Shown: positions 54,121 to 63,635 of the stretch, in pieces | Numbering within the stretch: the first letter of the stretch is position 1 | Layout: each line of letters begins with the position of its first letter | Assembly (NCBI GenBank): GCA_964598485.1 | Contig: CAZRCD010000002.1 | Span: 1 to 64,000, forward strand | DNA: 64,000 bases | Source: SOJA01 sp964598485 | GTDB taxonomy: Archaea > Thermoproteota > Bathyarchaeia > Bathyarchaeales > Bathycorpusculaceae | Direction: 5' to 3' | The notes under the pieces: generated by a model | The model's input: only the letters and a program-made list of their open reading frames with translations | What the model was told of the DNA's origin: nothing | Databases searched by the model: none | Program-made: the position numbers and the translations under genes

Positions 54121-56787
54121 TTAGGATAGTTTCAATGTTGCTTTTTTGGTTTCTTCGTCAACCCGTTCCATCTTGAAACCTTTTTTAGTGCACAAGCGAA
54201 TCATTTTAAGGTTTTTCGATAGAATGTCTCCGCCGATTGTCTCCAGCCCCATGTCCTTGCCGATCTCAATTATATAATCAACCAGCTTCGATCCAAGTCC
54301 ATGTCCTTGCCACTCGTCGCCCACTACAACAGCGAACTCACCTCGTTTTCGACCTATCTCTAAGATGATTCGTGCGACACCAATCATTCTTCTTTTTTTG
54401 CCTTCTTTCTTCTCTGCTACTATAGCGATTTCACGGTCATAATCTATGTTACAATACCTCGTTAGAGTTTTGTGGGACATGTCCTTGATCACTTGAAAGA
54501 ATCGAAATCGCATCGTTTCTTCCGAAAAGGACTGAAACAGTTCGTAGAGGAGAGTCTCGTCTTCAGGCTTTATCGGGCGGAGAACAACAAACGTTCCATC
54601 CTTCAACTTGTGTCGAGTAATGTACTTTTTGGGGTAGGGAGTGATCACCAAGTGTTCGTGAGGTTGAATCTTTTGGAGATTTTCCTCCGTTTCTACAATT
54701 ATGCGAGCATCTACAGCTACAGCATCATTTTCACTGACTATGATGGGGTTTATGTCAATCTCTTTTATTTCGGGAAAGTCTATTACAAGTTGAGAGAACT
54801 TCACCAAGATTTCTTCAAGCCCAGTGTTAACAGGATATTGATTTGACTTCAAAAATTTGCAAATGGCGGTCTTCTCCATAAGTCGTCTCGCAAGCACCTG
54901 ATTCAACGGCGGAAATCCTATGTTTACATCACTTAAGAACTCTGCGGCAATCCCTCCCGTGCCAAATGCAATGACCGAGCCGAAGTAAGGATCTTTCTTA
55001 GAACCGATTAAGACTTCACACTTTTTATTCTGGATCATTGGTTGGATGATGGCACCTTGAAATTCTGCTTCAGGCTTGTATTTTCTGACTTTTTCAGCCA
55101 GCTCTTTGAAAAACCCTTTAACTTCTGCAGGCGATCGTACATTTAAAACAACTCCCTCCGCTTTGGATTTGTGAGTTATCTGTGGCGATAGTAACTTGAG
55201 AACGACAGGGTATCCCAGTTCAGAAGCTGCTGCTACAGCTTCTTTCGGGGTTTTAGCGATTAGGGTTTTTGTTGTCGGGATTTTGTATGCTTCAAGGAAA
55301 TGTAAGGACTCAGATGGATTTAAGACTCTCATTCCTTCCTTAGATGCTTTTCTTAAGACTTCTTTGAGAAACGTCGGGATAGATTGCTCTACAGATAATT
55401 CTTCGGGAGTTTCGTACAGGAGCTCCAAGTTTCTAGTGTAGTTATACATGTACATGAAAGTGGAAACTGCCTGTTCGGGCGTCGTAAATGCTGGAATACC
55501 GTTCTTGCGAAGGATTCTTCTAGCCTTCCAGCAGCCATTCTCACCCATTAGAGAGGTAAGAATGGGTTTTGTGGTTTGTCTCGAAAGTTCCAGAATTATC
55601 TTTGCGGTTTCAACTGGGTCGGCTACTCCTTGAGGGGTGTATATGATCAAGAAGCCGTCGCTGTTGGGATCTTTGAAGCAGATTTCCATAACTTTCCTGA
55701 ACCTATCTGCCGTGGCTTCTTCTAGGATGTCAATAGGGTTCAGGATGCTACAGTAAGATGGCAAAACATTGTTCAATGCTTCAATAGTTTCGCTACTCAA
55801 TGGCGAAAGCTTCCCACCATTAGCGATGAGGAAGTCAATTGCCATAATCCCAGGTCCGCCAGCATTAGTAATGATAGTGAGTTTTGAACCCTTGGGGTTC
55901 GGCTGCATTGCTAACGCTTCTGCACAGTTAAAAAGATCATTTATTGCTTTAACACGAACAACTCCTGCGCGCATGAAGGCGGCATCGTAAACAGCGTCTT
56001 CTCCGCACAGGGCACCAGTGTGAGATAACGCTGCCTCTGCGCTCTCTGGGAACCGTCCTGCCTTCACGACCACGACAGGCTTGGCTTTGGCAAATCCTCT
56101 CGTTGCGCTCATAAATTTCCGTGCATCCTTGATGGATTCCATATAAAGGACAATGCTTGTTGTCTGCGCGTCGGTCCCGAAGTAGTCTATTAAATCTCCG
56201 AAATCGACATCTAGCTTTGATCCTACCGAAATCACAGCGCTAAATCCCACATGTGCTTCCGCAGCCCAATCCAGCACCGAAGCGCACAACGCTGCACTTT
56301 GCGAAATGAAGGCTATCTTCCCGGAATTGGCTGTTTTGTTCGCGAAAGTCGCGTTGAGCTTGATTTTTGGCCGCATTACTCCAAGACTGTGAGGCCCAAT
56401 AATGCGCATGTTATACTGATTTTTGTATTTAAGAATCTGTTTTTCAAGAGCCTTACCTTCTTCTCCAGTTTCTTTGAAACCTGCTGAGACGATGATTACT
56501 CCTGAAACCCCGGCTTTCCCGCACTCGTCAATAATCTGCGGAACAGTGTGCGCTGGAGTTGCTATTATCGCAAGATCTACTTGCCACGGGATTTTCCTTA
56601 TGTTTGGATATGCAGTTATGCCTTGCACCGTGGGTCTAAAAGGGTTGACAGGATAAACAACTCCCTTGTACCCAACTCCAATCAGATTTCGAAGCAATTT
56701 GGCACCTACAGAATTCTCTCTATCACTTGCTCCGATGACGGCTATTTTTCGGGGGTTGAAGATTTTGTCGAGGTTTTCGGTGCTCAC
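54121..56787 (-). CDS. NDP-forming acyl-CoA synthetase fused to GNAT acetyltransferase
   Basis: 888 aa. Residues about 1-460 resemble the alpha part of ADP-forming acetyl-CoA synthetase, about 470-700 the ATP-grasp beta part, and about 725-888 a GNAT domain (VVVGDEWQGHGLGSKLVDY). The layout is that of bacterial Pat/PatZ, which acetylates and inhibits Acs. Unlike PatZ of enterobacteria, the phosphorylatable histidine is retained (LSHTGALCGED), so the synthetase part could be active. The GPHSLGV loop is atypical. An acs remnant lies immediately upstream. Confidence 0.9.
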   Translation of the reverse strand: MSTENLDKIFNPRKIAVIGASDRENSVGAKLLRNLIGVGYKGVVYPVNPFRPTVQGITAYPNIRKIPWQVDLAIIATPAHTVPQIIDECGKAGVSGVIIVSAGFKETGEEGKALEKQILKYKNQYNMRIIGPHSLGVMRPKIKLNATFANKTANSGKIAFISQSAALCASVLDWAAEAHVGFSAVISVGSKLDVDFGDLIDYFGTDAQTTSIVLYMESIKDARKFMSATRGFAKAKPVVVVKAGRFPESAEAALSHTGALCGEDAVYDAAFMRAGVVRVKAINDLFNCAEALAMQPNPKGSKLTIITNAGGPGIMAIDFLIANGGKLSPLSSETIEALNNVLPSYCSILNPIDILEEATADRFRKVMEICFKDPNSDGFLIIYTPQGVADPVETAKIILELSRQTTKPILTSLMGENGCWKARRILRKNGIPAFTTPEQAVSTFMYMYNYTRNLELLYETPEELSVEQSIPTFLKEVLRKASKEGMRVLNPSESLHFLEAYKIPTTKTLIAKTPKEAVAAASELGYPVVLKLLSPQITHKSKAEGVVLNVRSPAEVKGFFKELAEKVRKYKPEAEFQGAIIQPMIQNKKCEVLIGSKKDPYFGSVIAFGTGGIAAEFLSDVNIGFPPLNQVLARRLMEKTAICKFLKSNQYPVNTGLEEILVKFSQLVIDFPEIKEIDINPIIVSENDAVAVDARIIVETEENLQKIQPHEHLVITPYPKKYITRHKLKDGTFVVLRPIKPEDETLLYELFQSFSEETMRFRFFQVIKDMSHKTLTRYCNIDYDREIAIVAEKKEGKKRRMIGVARIILEIGRKRGEFAVVVGDEWQGHGLGSKLVDYIIEIGKDMGLETIGGDILSKNLKMIRLCTKKGFKMERVDEETKKATLKLS

Positions 56788-56904
56788 CCTTGAAGTTTCC
56801 TCCCCTTCCTCAGAACCTACTTTGCGATATGTGATATATGTAGTACATACTTTTTAATATTCTTGAAGGGATGTTCGTGTGGTTTTGGCGGTAACAAGCA
56901 TACA

Positions 56905-57033
56905 TCCCTTTCAATTTTTTCCAAAGACGGAAAACAGCAAAATCATGAGAAGAGCTCTATCGGCGCTGTCTTCACGGCTACCAATACGCGATGTCACGAC
57001 GTTAGAGGATAAGGTTTCCAATGAAGAGATAAG
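56905..57033 (+). pseudogene. C-terminal remnant of an acetyl-CoA synthetase gene
   Basis: Reads FFPKTENSKIMRRALSALSS then RLPIRDVTTLEDKVSNEE, clearly the Acs C-terminus (compare PKTRSGKIMRR ... GDTTTL in copy 2). No upstream Acs sequence remains and the SGK is altered to NSK. Distinct enough from both copies here to be a third gene now lost. It lies head-to-head with the GNAT fusion gene. Confidence 0.75.
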
Positions 57034-57103
57034 CGTGCATGTTGAGAAATCAAATATAATATTCCAATCAATCTGCGTAAGCCTATACTTCATTTTCTAC
57101 TTC

Positions 57104-58405
57104 TTATGGGTAGAATCTCCTTATTGTCCGCGGAAACGGTATAGAATCAATTATGTTTTCAAGATCAAGCATCCAAGTGAGCAGTCTTTCCAAACCTAAT
57201 CCGAACCCCACATGTGGAACTGTTCCGTAACGTCTCAAATCAACGTACCATTCGTAATCCTCTTCTCTTAGACCAAGCTCCCTAATCCTCTTAAGCAGTT
57301 CTTCCTTATCGTCTTCTCTCGCGCCACCTGTTGATATCTCACCTATTCTTGGAACAAGCATGTCAGTTGACATCACAAGATCTGGATTGTCTCTGTGAGA
57401 CTTACAATAGAACGCTTTAATCTGCCTCGGATAAGCATAAACAAAAAATGGACCGCCAAACTCTTCTGCTAAAGCCTTCTCGTCTTCAAAGCCGAAGTCT
57501 TCGCCCCACTTAGTCTTGAAACCTTTTGCGTTCAGTTTTTCTATGGCTTCTGTATAGGTGATCCGTGGAAAAGGAGTCTTAACAGCCTTCAATTTTGAAA
57601 TATCTGCACCTAGGTTTTCCATCTCTTTTTTGCAGTTTTCGGCTGTCCTTTGACAGATGTAACTTACAAGATCTTCTTCTACGCGCATCAAATCTTCCAT
57701 GTCAGCAAAAGCCCATTCGGGTTCGATATGCCAATACTCGGTTAAGTGCCTTATAGTGCGACTTTTTTCAGCCCGGAAAGATGGAGCAACACAATAAACT
57801 TTTTCCAAGGAATAAATTAATGCTTCAAGATATAGTTGGGCACTCTGCGTTAAGTAAAGTTGTTTATCAAAATATTTCAAGCCAAAGAGGGTTGATCCAC
57901 CTTCACAGGCGCTTGAAATAAACATAGGCGGAGAAACTTCAATAAAACCTTCTTTTCTGAAAAATTCATGAGTAAACCGCAAGACTTCGCTTCGCACTTT
58001 CATTATCAGATTCATTCTGCTGCTTCGAAGCCATAGATGGCGGTTGTCTCGCAGAAACTGCTCGCTTTCTTTACCCTTACCTTTGGTTATTGGGAAAGTT
58101 TCAGCTAAACCTATTATGGATAATTTTTCAACAGTGATTTCGTAACCGCCTGGCGCACGTTTATCCTGTTTAGCTGTGCCCTTGATCATCACAGAGGATT
58201 CTTTGGTCACTCTTTTGGCTTCAGCCCACGAAGGATTATCTCTTTTAACCGTGCACTGGATAATGCCTGAGGCGTCACGAATAATCAAGAAAATTGTTTT
58301 TTTGCTTTCTCTTTTACGGTAAATCCATCCCCTAATGGTTACAGATTTCCCTTCGTATTTTCCGTCCAGAATAGTTTGAATAGCTACAACAGGCATAGGC
58401 TTCAT
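57104..58405 (-). CDS. asnS: Asparaginyl-tRNA synthetase
   Basis: Class IIb aminoacyl-tRNA synthetase, 433 aa. An N-terminal OB-fold anticodon domain (1-105), then motif 2 FRAEKSRTIRHLTEYWHIEP and motif 3 GLGLERLLTWML. The HLTEYW form and terminal IPFPR favour asparagine over aspartate specificity; an AspRS-related archaeal variant is the alternative. Confidence 0.9.
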   Translation of the reverse strand: MKPMPVVAIQTILDGKYEGKSVTIRGWIYRKRESKKTIFLIIRDASGIIQCTVKRDNPSWAEAKRVTKESSVMIKGTAKQDKRAPGGYEITVEKLSIIGLAETFPITKGKGKESEQFLRDNRHLWLRSSRMNLIMKVRSEVLRFTHEFFRKEGFIEVSPPMFISSACEGGSTLFGLKYFDKQLYLTQSAQLYLEALIYSLEKVYCVAPSFRAEKSRTIRHLTEYWHIEPEWAFADMEDLMRVEEDLVSYICQRTAENCKKEMENLGADISKLKAVKTPFPRITYTEAIEKLNAKGFKTKWGEDFGFEDEKALAEEFGGPFFVYAYPRQIKAFYCKSHRDNPDLVMSTDMLVPRIGEISTGGAREDDKEELLKRIRELGLREEDYEWYVDLRRYGTVPHVGFGLGLERLLTWMLDLENIIDSIPFPRTIRRFYP

Positions 58406-58530
58406 CTTCCATAATTAACTTACAAACCAATATTTACCTTAAAGGGTTTGTTAAACCTTTTTTGTTTGAGTTGAAGGAAAAGATAGTCAACGTTCGCATA
58501 GAACTGAAGAAACAGAAAAAGAGGGAGGAT

Positions 58531-60366
58531 TTAGGGAAGCTCAATTTCGTTTAGGAATGCTAGATCTTCTAGGTTGTTCATTTTTATTTTTTTGTCAGAC
58601 ACCGTGTAGAGTATATCTTCGATGTAAAGTGCTCTTTTCACGTAGTAGCCGCTTTCCCATCCACCTACATCATTCTCTTGATGAGTGACATTGCCTCTCA
58701 GAATTAGCCCGTCGCTTAAGGTTATGTTAAAAACGTAGGCACCCTGCCATGATGAACCTTTATCCCAATCAGATATTGACAGGGGGATAACGAGCAGCTC
58801 TTTTGACCTATCAAAGAGAAATGCCTTATGCTCTGTCAAAACAGGCGTGTCTGACCAATCGCCTTCAATTTTATATTTGTCTATTTCTATTGGATCACTT
58901 ACATTGCTGACATCGAAAAGTGAAATTTTCACATTGCTCCCTTCCTTTCCTATACCTATCACATGGTCTTCATTGTATGGGTGCAAGTATCTTGTGAAGC
59001 CCGGAATTTTTAGGTAGCCTAAAATTTTCGGGTCGCTTGCGTTTTCCACATCTATTACAAAGAACGGGTCTTTTTGTACGATTGATGTTGCAAGGTAACA
59101 GCGGTTTCCAATAAATCTGGCTGAGTCTATAGCTTCGCCGGGTGCAATGTTTGTTAAGTCTCCAACGATGCTTAGGTTCATGTTTAGTATGTATACGTTA
59201 TTTTGGGTGTTTCCGTTTAAGGAAGTCGTGGTCGCTATCCTAAAGTAGTTATTGTATTCGTCCATTGAAAACTGGTTGAGTTCGCGTCCTAGCACTTGAC
59301 CATGAGCCTCACAGTTGAGGGTGCTGTTTTCTATACGTATCCTATAAATTGATGTCTTTCCAGCCGTTTCTGGAAACGTTATATAAACATTGTTTAACGA
59401 AACGTACATGCTGCTCGTCCCGCCTAGCATAAGTGTCATATGGGTTGGCTTCTCTTCGGTGTTTTGCATGTTTAGGGCAACAATCGTTGTGTACATGTAA
59501 TAATTATCAGAGGCATTGGAGTAGTGGATTTCAGAAGCGCTTATCTCTTTAATCCCGTCACTTGAGTAAATTTTGGGAAGAACAACTGTGTCATAGATGA
59601 CGTAAGCTGGTTGGCTTACAACGAAATAGACGTATTCGCCTATCATTCTTGAGTTGAAATAGCTACCGCTCAACGTGAAATTTGTCAAAAGTGCAGGGTT
59701 TGTTTTGTTTGAAATATCATAGACGTTCACGAAGGTTTTAATATCCACGAAGTATTGTCCATAAGCTCTCCATAGAGGTATATTATGTTTACACCCTAAC
59801 ACGGCTAATCTGTTACTGCTTGGACCTACAAAAATCTCTGCAGGATATGTGTCATTCAAAGTTATCTTTGAAAATACTTCAGCTTCTTCGGGCGGGTAAG
59901 CTTTTAGAATGAAGACGCTATGGCCTGAGGCTAAATAGATATATTCTCCATCGGTTTTTACGATATCTGCTTCGTCGACTCCAGCAACCTGAATGTTTGT
60001 GATTGAGTATTGAAACTCCAAATCTTGTGCTGGTGCAGCTGACAAACCCGGTGCTGTGACAATTTCACCCCCTAAGGGCGCCAAATACATTCTCACATCC
60101 TCCGAAATTCTAAAATCCCAAGGTCCAAGAAATGCAAACGTTCCTTGGGTTCTAGAATTTGTTGTCAAGAAACTTCTCAGCTCCTCGTACGATGAAAACG
60201 TGCCTAACGGTCCAGCAGATGGAGAAAGTTGTTCAGGCGACTCGGATTCTGGTGGATAGACTCCGAAATTGTAGCATATTGTGCCTAATATTATGGCTAG
60301 GAGAATGGCGGCGATTCCGTAGATTTGTGCTCTTTTTTTGATTTTGCTTTCCATTCGGTAATTCAC
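58531..60366 (-). CDS. Membrane-anchored beta-propeller protein
   Basis: 611 aa with an N-terminal signal anchor (about 12-33) and a long extracellular beta-propeller region of the PF09826 type; repeat elements such as VAGVDEADIVKTDGEYIYLA and HPYNEDHVIGIGKEG are typical. Likely an exported surface protein; ligand unknown. A membrane-bound HTH gene lies just upstream on the same strand. Confidence 0.88.
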   Translation of the reverse strand: MNYRMESKIKKRAQIYGIAAILLAIILGTICYNFGVYPPESESPEQLSPSAGPLGTFSSYEELRSFLTTNSRTQGTFAFLGPWDFRISEDVRMYLAPLGGEIVTAPGLSAAPAQDLEFQYSITNIQVAGVDEADIVKTDGEYIYLASGHSVFILKAYPPEEAEVFSKITLNDTYPAEIFVGPSSNRLAVLGCKHNIPLWRAYGQYFVDIKTFVNVYDISNKTNPALLTNFTLSGSYFNSRMIGEYVYFVVSQPAYVIYDTVVLPKIYSSDGIKEISASEIHYSNASDNYYMYTTIVALNMQNTEEKPTHMTLMLGGTSSMYVSLNNVYITFPETAGKTSIYRIRIENSTLNCEAHGQVLGRELNQFSMDEYNNYFRIATTTSLNGNTQNNVYILNMNLSIVGDLTNIAPGEAIDSARFIGNRCYLATSIVQKDPFFVIDVENASDPKILGYLKIPGFTRYLHPYNEDHVIGIGKEGSNVKISLFDVSNVSDPIEIDKYKIEGDWSDTPVLTEHKAFLFDRSKELLVIPLSISDWDKGSSWQGAYVFNITLSDGLILRGNVTHQENDVGGWESGYYVKRALYIEDILYTVSDKKIKMNNLEDLAFLNEIELP

Positions 60367-60427
60367 CTACTAGACATCAGGTTTTCGTTTTATTTTATTC
60401 TAATTCTTAGTACAGTTGGTACAGAAA

Positions 60428-60874
60428 TTAGAACGGTCTTAGAGACCATATGCGTATTGCTTCATACCAAAATATTGTCGAAACTATTGCGCCGAATAAA
60501 AGTATGAATAGGTTTTCTCGTGAGAAGCCTTGCATTAAGAATAGAAGATAAGTAATTAGTAAGGTTGTGCTGAAGACTGCATAAAAGAAGTATCTTGGGA
60601 ATAAGAGTTTTCCCAACTTGACGAAGTGTCTGAGCACGCCTATTTTGACTTGGCTGACAAGAAAATAATGACCGCCTATGTTTTGCTTCTCCACTAAGCC
60701 TAATTCGCATAACCGTTCAAGATGATGATTTGCCACGCTTGGACTGCTAAAATGTAAGGCTCTTTGAACCTCGCGAACGCTCATTGGACGACCATTCTTT
60801 AGAAGAAGCCAGTAAACTCTCCAAGCTTTCCCGCTAAGTGCATAATCAAGCTTAGTTTCATCTTCCATAGTCAA
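60428..60874 (-). CDS. Winged-helix regulator with two C-terminal membrane segments
   Basis: 148 aa. Residues 15-75 form a MarR/ArsR-like winged helix (MSVREVQRALHFSSPSVANH), while 88-113 and 117-138 are hydrophobic segments. A one-component membrane-attached regulator. Its stop is 62 nt before the beta-propeller start, so it may control that gene. Confidence 0.85.
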   Translation of the reverse strand: MTMEDETKLDYALSGKAWRVYWLLLKNGRPMSVREVQRALHFSSPSVANHHLERLCELGLVEKQNIGGHYFLVSQVKIGVLRHFVKLGKLLFPRYFFYAVFSTTLLITYLLFLMQGFSRENLFILLFGAIVSTIFWYEAIRIWSLRPF

Positions 60875-60960
60875 GAGATGACACGCCTTCTCTAACTAAA
60901 TTGTTAAGTATGAAGCTTATAAGTCCATTTTCTAGAACAAAAGAAACGGTGTGAAAAAGA

Positions 60961-61311
60961 ATGAAAATTGTGCGTTTAGAGGATGCAATTTCAGAAGCTA
61001 AAAGGCTTGCTGAAGAAAAGTTGGCTAGGGGAGAGAATGCTGATGAATTTGTGGAGATAGGTGAAGCCGACGGATTCAAACTCTATATTACAGCTGGAAA
61101 AACCGTCAAAGACGAGTTTCCATTTTCTTTTCATGAAAACCAAAGAGACGTTTTCATGTTGGTTCTTGAAGGGGAAATAGAATTCACATTTGAAAAAAGA
61201 GAAAAAACAGTAGTGAAAGCCGGAGAATGTTTTGTTCTGCCAAACCATTTGCAGCACCATTGTGTTTTCAATAAGATGACAATAGCGATTGAAGGAGTAT
61301 ACGAGAAATGA
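60961..61311 (+). CDS. Cupin-domain protein
   Basis: 116 aa, single cupin. Motif 1 is FHENQRDVFMLVLEGEIEF and motif 2 is GECFVLPNHLQHHCVF, giving His/Glu metal ligands. Could be a sugar isomerase-like or sensor protein; substrate unknown. Divergent from the membrane HTH gene. Confidence 0.88.
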   Translation: MKIVRLEDAISEAKRLAEEKLARGENADEFVEIGEADGFKLYITAGKTVKDEFPFSFHENQRDVFMLVLEGEIEFTFEKREKTVVKAGECFVLPNHLQHHCVFNKMTIAIEGVYEK

Positions 61312-61344
61312 CCTTAGGTAAACGGAGATGAAAGAACTACCGTA

Positions 61345-62205
61345 TCACACCAAAACAAACGCCAGCAACCCAGTCATGAACCACAACAAAACCATTCTCT
61401 TCACTTTCCGAGCGTTCTCTCGCGAATAATTTCTGAGGAGTGAAACAGAGGATGCCACAAGTCCAAAATCTGTTATAGCTACTAGGGGAAGGAACCAGAT
61501 AGAAACACGATTTAGAGAAGGTAGAGGACTTAACAAGACAGCAAACAAATAAAACAATGTGGCTGCGCTTGCGGCTGTCTTTTTCCCATAACGAACAGCC
61601 AAAGTCTGAATGCTCCTTATTCTGTCCCCTCGAACGTCAACAATTCCCTTTGTTATTTCCCTACCAGTGTTTGAAAGAAAAGCCATGGAAGCGAAAATTA
61701 AAACGTTTAGCTCAACCGTATTAGTGACTGCTAGGCTACCGTAAATGAAGGGTATTGCTACACAAGCACTAACGAGAAAATTGCCGAGAAGCCCTGTTCG
61801 TTTTCCAACAGTCGCATAAGCTACAGAGACCATCCAAGAGATTATGGCTGTCCTGAAACAAAGAGAAGTGACAAGAGCGTTGGCAGTATTGGTCAAAAAT
61901 GCAGCTACAAAGCCTATTGCAGTGAGGACAGATGCAAAGACTAACGCTTCTTCTGGTTTGATCAAGCCGCTTGGAATTGGACGGCCAGGCTCATTAATAG
62001 CATCAATATCCTTATCGCAAAAGTCATTTATGACCATGGATGCAGCAGCCAACGCAAAGCCTGTGATAAAACCATAAACAAGATTTGAAAAGAGTATATC
62101 TTCGAAACTCTGCTTTGAAATGACTGCACCGACTATTACTGCAAAACCCATCATCAAACAATTTACTGGACGCATCAAACGCAAATAACCAACAGCTTTA
62201 CCCAT
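61345..62205 (-). CDS. Digeranylgeranylglyceryl phosphate synthase (UbiA family)
   Basis: Adds the second geranylgeranyl chain in archaeal membrane lipid synthesis. Both Asp-rich motifs are present: NDFCDKDIDAINEPGRPIP near residue 60 and DVRGDRIRSIQTLA near 185. About eight membrane segments; 286 aa is family length. A distinctively archaeal gene. Confidence 0.92.
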   Translation of the reverse strand: MGKAVGYLRLMRPVNCLMMGFAVIVGAVISKQSFEDILFSNLVYGFITGFALAAASMVINDFCDKDIDAINEPGRPIPSGLIKPEEALVFASVLTAIGFVAAFLTNTANALVTSLCFRTAIISWMVSVAYATVGKRTGLLGNFLVSACVAIPFIYGSLAVTNTVELNVLIFASMAFLSNTGREITKGIVDVRGDRIRSIQTLAVRYGKKTAASAATLFYLFAVLLSPLPSLNRVSIWFLPLVAITDFGLVASSVSLLRNYSRENARKVKRMVLLWFMTGLLAFVLV

Positions 62206-62328
62206 AGTCGCTCAAACCTTTGCAATAACTCATAAGATTTCATTGAAGTTATAAAATTCACGTTTACATTCGAAAGCTTAATACGTTCAATACAAGTTAA
62301 TTCATTCTAAAAGTTTGGTGGCAAGCTT

Positions 62329-63600
62329 TTGCGTGACAATTATGCACCAGAAAGATTAAGAGTAATAATTCCAGTTGGAGGAAAAGCCAAGCGTCTGCTA
62401 CCACTTACAGCAGAAACAAGCAAGGCATGCCTCCGCCTCTTGAATAGGCTACTAATAGAATTTTCGTTAGTATCCCTCGCACGTCAAGGCATCCAAAAAT
62501 TCATTTTTGGAGTGAAAGGCTACACGAACTATAGAGACTTACACGACTATTTTGGGTCAGGTTTCGGTTTTTCCGCAAGATACGGCATAACTCCTCGTGT
62601 TCATATAAAATATCAACCCAACGTAGACGACTTCGGCAGCGCAGATTCTGCAAGAATAAACATGGAATACTATAACGTTAAGGACCCGGTTTTTGCTGTG
62701 CAAGGCGATAACGTTTTCGACGTAGACGTAAGAGAGCTTGTAGATTTTCACGAAACGAAAGGGGCAATGATGACTATAGCATTAAGGAAAGTTGAAAATG
62801 TTGAAGGTTACGGAATAGCGGACGTAAACAAGAACATGAGAATCTCAAGATTTGTTGAAAAACCAACACCTAAAGAGGCTCCCTCTGACCTTGCTAACAC
62901 CGGCTTGTACATGGTTTCACCTGAAATACGAAAAATATTCAAAGAAAAAGGAGTTAAACAAATAATCAAAGAGCGACATCGTTTAGATTTTGGTTACGAT
63001 TTCATTCCTTACTTAATAAAAACTGGCAGACCAGTGTACGGTTACACTTTAACGGGAAGCTGGTATGACATTGGTACGCCGAAACGTTACTTGGAAGCTA
63101 TGCGAGACATGCTTGACGGTCGTTTTTCATCATTGACAGAATTCGGTGGAAGAATAAGTGAAGAAGCCAGAATATGGGTTCAGGGAGAAAGCAAAGAATC
63201 GATGAAACGGAGAAGAGAAATCATAGGAAAGATTAAACGAGGAAAAATAGAGATCAAAGGTTCTGTTCTGATTGGGAGACATTGCAAAATAGGCAATGAC
63301 GTGAGAATAGTGAATTCGTGCATTGACAACTACACAAAAATTGGTAAGGGTGTTACGATAGAGAACTCGGCGGTTATGGACAGAGCTATAATTGAGGATG
63401 CAGCGGAAATAAAAGAAAGCATTGTGGGAAGACATGTAACAATCCTTTCAAGCCAGAAGAAACCCACGAAAATAGACTCGATCTCGGTTATAGCAGATGA
63501 CGTGACAATCGCAAAAGGTTGCAAACTGAAAGCAACAAAAATTTATCCGCATCAATACGTAAAAGGAGAATTCATAAACCAGACATTAATGTCAAGTTAA
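62329..63600 (+). CDS. Sugar-phosphate nucleotidyltransferase with left-handed beta-helix
   Basis: 423 aa. Activates a sugar phosphate to NDP-sugar. The N-terminal nucleotide loop is IIPVGGKAKRLLPLTAETSK; VQGDNVFDVD carries the metal Asp; VEKPTPKEAP is the usual catalytic loop. Residues about 300-400 are hexapeptide repeats (ending NSAVMDRAIIEDAAEIKES). Sugar and nucleotide cannot be fixed from sequence. TTG start. Confidence 0.9.
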   Translation: MRDNYAPERLRVIIPVGGKAKRLLPLTAETSKACLRLLNRLLIEFSLVSLARQGIQKFIFGVKGYTNYRDLHDYFGSGFGFSARYGITPRVHIKYQPNVDDFGSADSARINMEYYNVKDPVFAVQGDNVFDVDVRELVDFHETKGAMMTIALRKVENVEGYGIADVNKNMRISRFVEKPTPKEAPSDLANTGLYMVSPEIRKIFKEKGVKQIIKERHRLDFGYDFIPYLIKTGRPVYGYTLTGSWYDIGTPKRYLEAMRDMLDGRFSSLTEFGGRISEEARIWVQGESKESMKRRREIIGKIKRGKIEIKGSVLIGRHCKIGNDVRIVNSCIDNYTKIGKGVTIENSAVMDRAIIEDAAEIKESIVGRHVTILSSQKKPTKIDSISVIADDVTIAKGCKLKATKIYPHQYVKGEFINQTLMSS

Positions 63601-63635
63601 AAATCAAAAAGGCAATCTGCAGAGGGTATTCTAAA

